Shown here: piece by piece, positions 43,380-46,019 of the stretch | Layout of the letters: each line of letters begins with the position of its first letter | How positions within the stretch are numbered: position 1 is the stretch's first letter | Assembly: GCA_910584085.1 (NCBI GenBank) | Contig: CAJTZY010000012.1 | Coordinates: 1 to 46,019, forward strand | Direction of reading: 5' to 3' | Source of the DNA: an uncultured Bacilli bacterium | Lineage (GTDB): Bacteria > Bacillota_I > Bacilli_A > RF39 > UBA660 | DNA: 46,019 bases | Notes under the pieces: model-generated | What the model was told of the DNA's origin: nothing | The model's input: the letters and a program-made list of their open reading frames with translations, nothing else | Databases searched by the model: none | Position numbers and translations under genes: made by a program

Positions 43380-44594
43380 ATGAATAACACGAGTTTAAAA
43401 AATGATAGAAAAAACTTTTCTACATATGAAATAATTTTAATAATAATAATGTCATTAATTGTAGGATTTTGCATAGGTAGGATTTTTAGTAAATCAAGTG
43501 TAGTAACAAAAAAGGAAAAGATAAGTGATGAATATCTATCTGAATTAATAAAAAATTATAATTTTATATTAGATAATTATTATGATGATATAGATAGACA
43601 AAAATTAATAGATAGCGCAATATCTGGAATGATGGAATCATTAGATGATCCACATTCAATATACTTTGATGAATCGGAAACAAATAACTTTAATATAACA
43701 TTAGATGGTAGTTATGATGGGATAGGAGTTCAAATCTCAAAAGAATTAGATACTGGATATATGGTAATATTAAATATATTTAAAAATTCGCCTGCATTTG
43801 ATTCAGGACTAAAAGTAGGCGATAAAATTATATCAGTAGAAAATATAGAATCAAAAAATATGTCAGCAAGCGAGTTTAGTGACTTAATAAAAAAGAATAA
43901 AAAATCAGAACTTGCAATGAAAATACTAAGAGACAATAAAGAACTTGATATAAAATTAAAAAAGGATACAATAACACTAGATTCAGTTGTTTCGGAAATA
44001 TATAAGGAAGAAAATAAAAAAATAGGATATATCTATATAGGAATATTTGCAAACAATACAGCAGAACAATTTAAATCACAATTGAAAAAATTAGAAGATG
44101 AAAAAATAGATTCATTAATTATAGATGTTAGAGGTAATACCGGTGGACACCTAACATCTGTAGATGAAATCCTTAAAATATTCTTGAATTCCAAACAGGT
44201 AATGTATCAATTTGAAAAAAACAAAAAAATTACTAAAACATATGGTAGGGGTAACTCAAATAAAGAATATGATATTGTGTTACTATGTGATGAAACGAGT
44301 GCTTCGGCATCAGAAGTATTAGTGGCAGGATTAAAAGAAAATTTGGGTTCTACTGTAATTGGAAAGAAAACATATGGTAAGGGTACAGTTCAAGAACTTG
44401 TTACATTACCAAGTGGGACACAATACAAAATCACAGTAAAAAAATGGTTAACACCAAATGGAAACTGGATAAACTCAACAAAGGGAATATTGCCAGATAT
44501 AGAAGTAGACCTAGAAGATAAATACTATCAAACATATGAGGATAGTGATGATACGCAACTTCAAAAGGCTATAGAATATTTAAAAAACAAATAA
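43380..44594 (+). CDS. ctpB: S41 C-terminal processing protease (CtpB-like)
   Basis: Serine protease with PDZ control, secreted with an N-terminal anchor (about 20-40, 'IILIIIMSLIVGFCIGRIF'). A PDZ domain spans about 110-195 ('SYDGIGVQIS', 'SGLKVGDKIISVE'). The S41 core has Ser309 ('DETSASASEVLVAG') and Lys334/Gln338 ('TYGKGTVQ'). As I recall, these numbers match the Ser309-Lys334-Gln338 triad of B. subtilis CtpB, which cleaves SpoIVFA during sporulation. CtpA is the alternative. ATG 43380 is chosen over GTG 43365, though its ribosome site (GTGGTAG) is weak. No C-terminal peptidoglycan-binding domain is evident. Confidence 0.85.
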   Translation: MNNTSLKNDRKNFSTYEIILIIIMSLIVGFCIGRIFSKSSVVTKKEKISDEYLSELIKNYNFILDNYYDDIDRQKLIDSAISGMMESLDDPHSIYFDESETNNFNITLDGSYDGIGVQISKELDTGYMVILNIFKNSPAFDSGLKVGDKIISVENIESKNMSASEFSDLIKKNKKSELAMKILRDNKELDIKLKKDTITLDSVVSEIYKEENKKIGYIYIGIFANNTAEQFKSQLKKLEDEKIDSLIIDVRGNTGGHLTSVDEILKIFLNSKQVMYQFEKNKKITKTYGRGNSNKEYDIVLLCDETSASASEVLVAGLKENLGSTVIGKKTYGKGTVQELVTLPSGTQYKITVKKWLTPNGNWINSTKGILPDIEVDLEDKYYQTYEDSDDTQLQKAIEYLKNK

Positions 44595-44640
44595 TAAACA
44601 AGTTTAAAAATAATAAATAGGTATGTTTATTATTTTTTTA
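44591..44640 (+). terminator. terminator of the S41 protease gene
   Basis: ATAATAAAC (44591-44599) pairs with GTTTATTAT (44625-44633) across a 25-nt loop, then a T-run. Confidence 0.55.
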
Positions 44641-44701
44641 TCAACTACAATTTATTCTTATTTTAAAAAAAATGTGCTATAATCTTTTTAGGTGATTAAA
44701 T

Positions 44702-45256
44702 TTGAAAAACATGTGTATAGGTGATAAATTAGAAATACAATGCTACAAGCATAATAAAAAAGTACATAGGGCTTGGTCTGAAGCTGTTGTATTGGATGTA
44801 AAAAAGGATTATATAGTATTCGGTAATAATAAAACATTGGTTACTGAGTCAGAAGGAACAATTTGGAGAACAAAGGAACCTGCTATTATGTATTTTTTTA
44901 AAAACGAATGGTATAACATAATAGCACAAATGAAAAAAGATGGCATATATTATTATTGTAACATAGCAACGCCTTTTATAATAGAAGATAATACAATAAA
45001 ATATATAGATTATGATTTAGACCTTAGAATATTTCCAAAAGGTGATTATAAAATATTAGATAAATTAGAATATCAGTATCATAAAAATAAGATGAACTAC
45101 TCAGATGATTTAGACAAAGTAATAAATAATGCACTAAAGGAATTAATAGAAAAGTACAAATCTGGTTCAGCTATGTTTAATGAAAAAATAAATAAGGAAT
45201 ATTTAAATCAATATATAAAATTAAAGAAAGAATCAGAAAGTAGTAATTTTATGTAA
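44702..45256 (+). CDS. DUF402 nucleoside tri-/diphosphatase (Ntdp-like)
   Basis: A 184-residue DUF402 protein; characterised relatives hydrolyse nucleoside tri- and diphosphates. 'KVHRAWSEAVVLD', 'TKEPAIMYFFKNEWYNII', 'YYYCNIATPFIIEDNTIKYI' and 'DYDLDLRIFPKGDYKILD' give the metal-binding Asp-rich barrel motifs. TTG 44702 is the likely start: GGTGAT at 44690-44695 is 6 nt away, whereas ATG 44711 would be 15 nt away. It is one of the last protein genes before the rRNA operon. Confidence 0.85.
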   Translation: MKNMCIGDKLEIQCYKHNKKVHRAWSEAVVLDVKKDYIVFGNNKTLVTESEGTIWRTKEPAIMYFFKNEWYNIIAQMKKDGIYYYCNIATPFIIEDNTIKYIDYDLDLRIFPKGDYKILDKLEYQYHKNKMNYSDDLDKVINNALKELIEKYKSGSAMFNEKINKEYLNQYIKLKKESESSNFM

Positions 45257-45306
45257 CTTAATGAATATAATAAAATTGAAAAATGAATATAATAATAAAA
45301 AAAGTA

Positions 45307-45335
45307 TTGACATTCTTTTTTTTGTTTGATATATT
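45307..45335 (+). promoter_or_regulatory. rRNA promoter P1
   Basis: TTGACA at 45307-45312, a 17-nt spacer, TATATT at 45330-45335. Preceded by an A-tract and AGTA. Confidence 0.75.
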
Positions 45336-45404
45336 ATAGGAGTTTTCGAAAAAAAGGAAACAATATAACAAGTAAAATTAATTTCAAAAAAATTAAAAAA
45401 AGTA

Positions 45405-45433
45405 TTGACTTTAAAATTCAAATTTGTTATATT
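45405..45433 (+). promoter_or_regulatory. rRNA promoter P2
   Basis: TTGACT at 45405-45410, a 17-nt spacer, TATATT at 45428-45433. It shares A-tract-AGTATTGACTTTAAAA with P3. Confidence 0.8.
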
Positions 45434-45518
45434 AGTATCACGTTGTGTGAAAAAAGAATTTCACATTCGTAAAAAAAATGTCAAATCAAAAAAAAATAAA
45501 TATTTTTCAAAAAAAGTA

Positions 45519-45547
45519 TTGACTTTAAAAGTATGATTTGATATACT
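45519..45547 (+). promoter_or_regulatory. rRNA promoter P3
   Basis: TTGACT at 45519-45524, a 17-nt spacer, TATACT at 45542-45547, about 110 nt before the mature 16S end. Confidence 0.8.
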
Positions 45548-45551
45548 GTGT

Positions 45552-45601
45552 TTGCTCTTCCAAAAAGGGAGCAAGAATGATCTTTGAAAACTGAGCAAAA
45601 T
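45552..45601 (+). promoter_or_regulatory. rRNA leader antitermination site (boxB-like hairpin and boxA)
   Basis: TTGCTC (45552-45557) pairs with GAGCAA (45569-45574), with CC/GG extending the stem. It is followed by TGATCTTTGAAAACTGAG (45579-45596), close to the boxA sequence of Bacillus rrn leaders that binds NusB/NusE. Confidence 0.7.
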
Positions 45602-45655
45602 GTCAATTCACTATTAGTTAGGAAAAAACAATTCAAATTCAAAAAATAATATATT

Positions 45656-46019
<364 letters not shown>

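Overview
The window is a very AT-rich, densely coded chromosomal segment from a spore-forming, Gram-positive-type bacterium of the Bacillota, most likely a Bacilli lineage near the Mollicutes-related gut groups. Low GC, Firmicute-style promoters (TTGACA-17-TATAAT) and the absence of outer-membrane genes point this way. So do a GerA germinant receptor, CwlJ-type spore lytic enzyme, Cys-rich coat protein, LysM coat-like protein, CdaA/YbbR and the ECF-truA order. UGA is a stop and the tRNA-Trp has a CCA anticodon, so the code is standard. The exact taxon cannot be fixed here; the window ends about 364 nt into a 16S rRNA gene.

Layout. 1-4.5 kb: an internally duplicated unknown protein, an RluB-type pseudouridine synthase, and a DUF2099-like gene divergent from a LysR regulator. 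4.6-14 kb: two giant surface proteins. The first is a pilin-signal adhesin whose reading frame is broken by a run of 10 G, a probable phase-variation switch. The second is a 1746-residue membrane-anchored protein with carbohydrate-binding, transglutaminase-like and Ig-like parts. 14-19 kb: ferredoxin and a gerAA-AC-AB operon. 19-22 kb: ecfA1-ecfA2-ecfT-truA, in which the ATPase motifs other than Walker A are eroded. 22-24.5 kb: an unknown protein, a CotS/YutH-like coat protein, a NifU-domain protein and an S1 RNA-binding protein. 24.5-26.1 kb: twelve tRNA genes in three transcription units. 26-30 kb: an orphan MvaI/BcnI-like restriction nuclease, an IS3-type transposase remnant, RNase R and tRNA-Trp. 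30-36.5 kb: cwlJ, tRNA-Ala, cdaA-ybbR and membrane or lipoprotein genes including DUF368. 36.5-45.3 kb: LicD, coat protein, LysM protein, a lone Clp-type AAA ATPase, a thioredoxin-like protein, trmL, a CtpB-like protease and a DUF402 phosphatase. 45.3-46.0 kb: three tandem rRNA promoters, a boxA-like leader and the start of 16S rRNA.

Sporulation and germination genes are scattered rather than clustered (gerA, cwlJ, coat, LysM, YutH-like, GerS-like and CtpB-like genes). Several carry CATA-type -10 boxes resembling mother-cell sigma promoters. The translation, tRNA and rRNA genes near the right end suggest a highly expressed region. The most striking item is the poly-G switch at 4657-4666 in front of the pilin-type adhesin.
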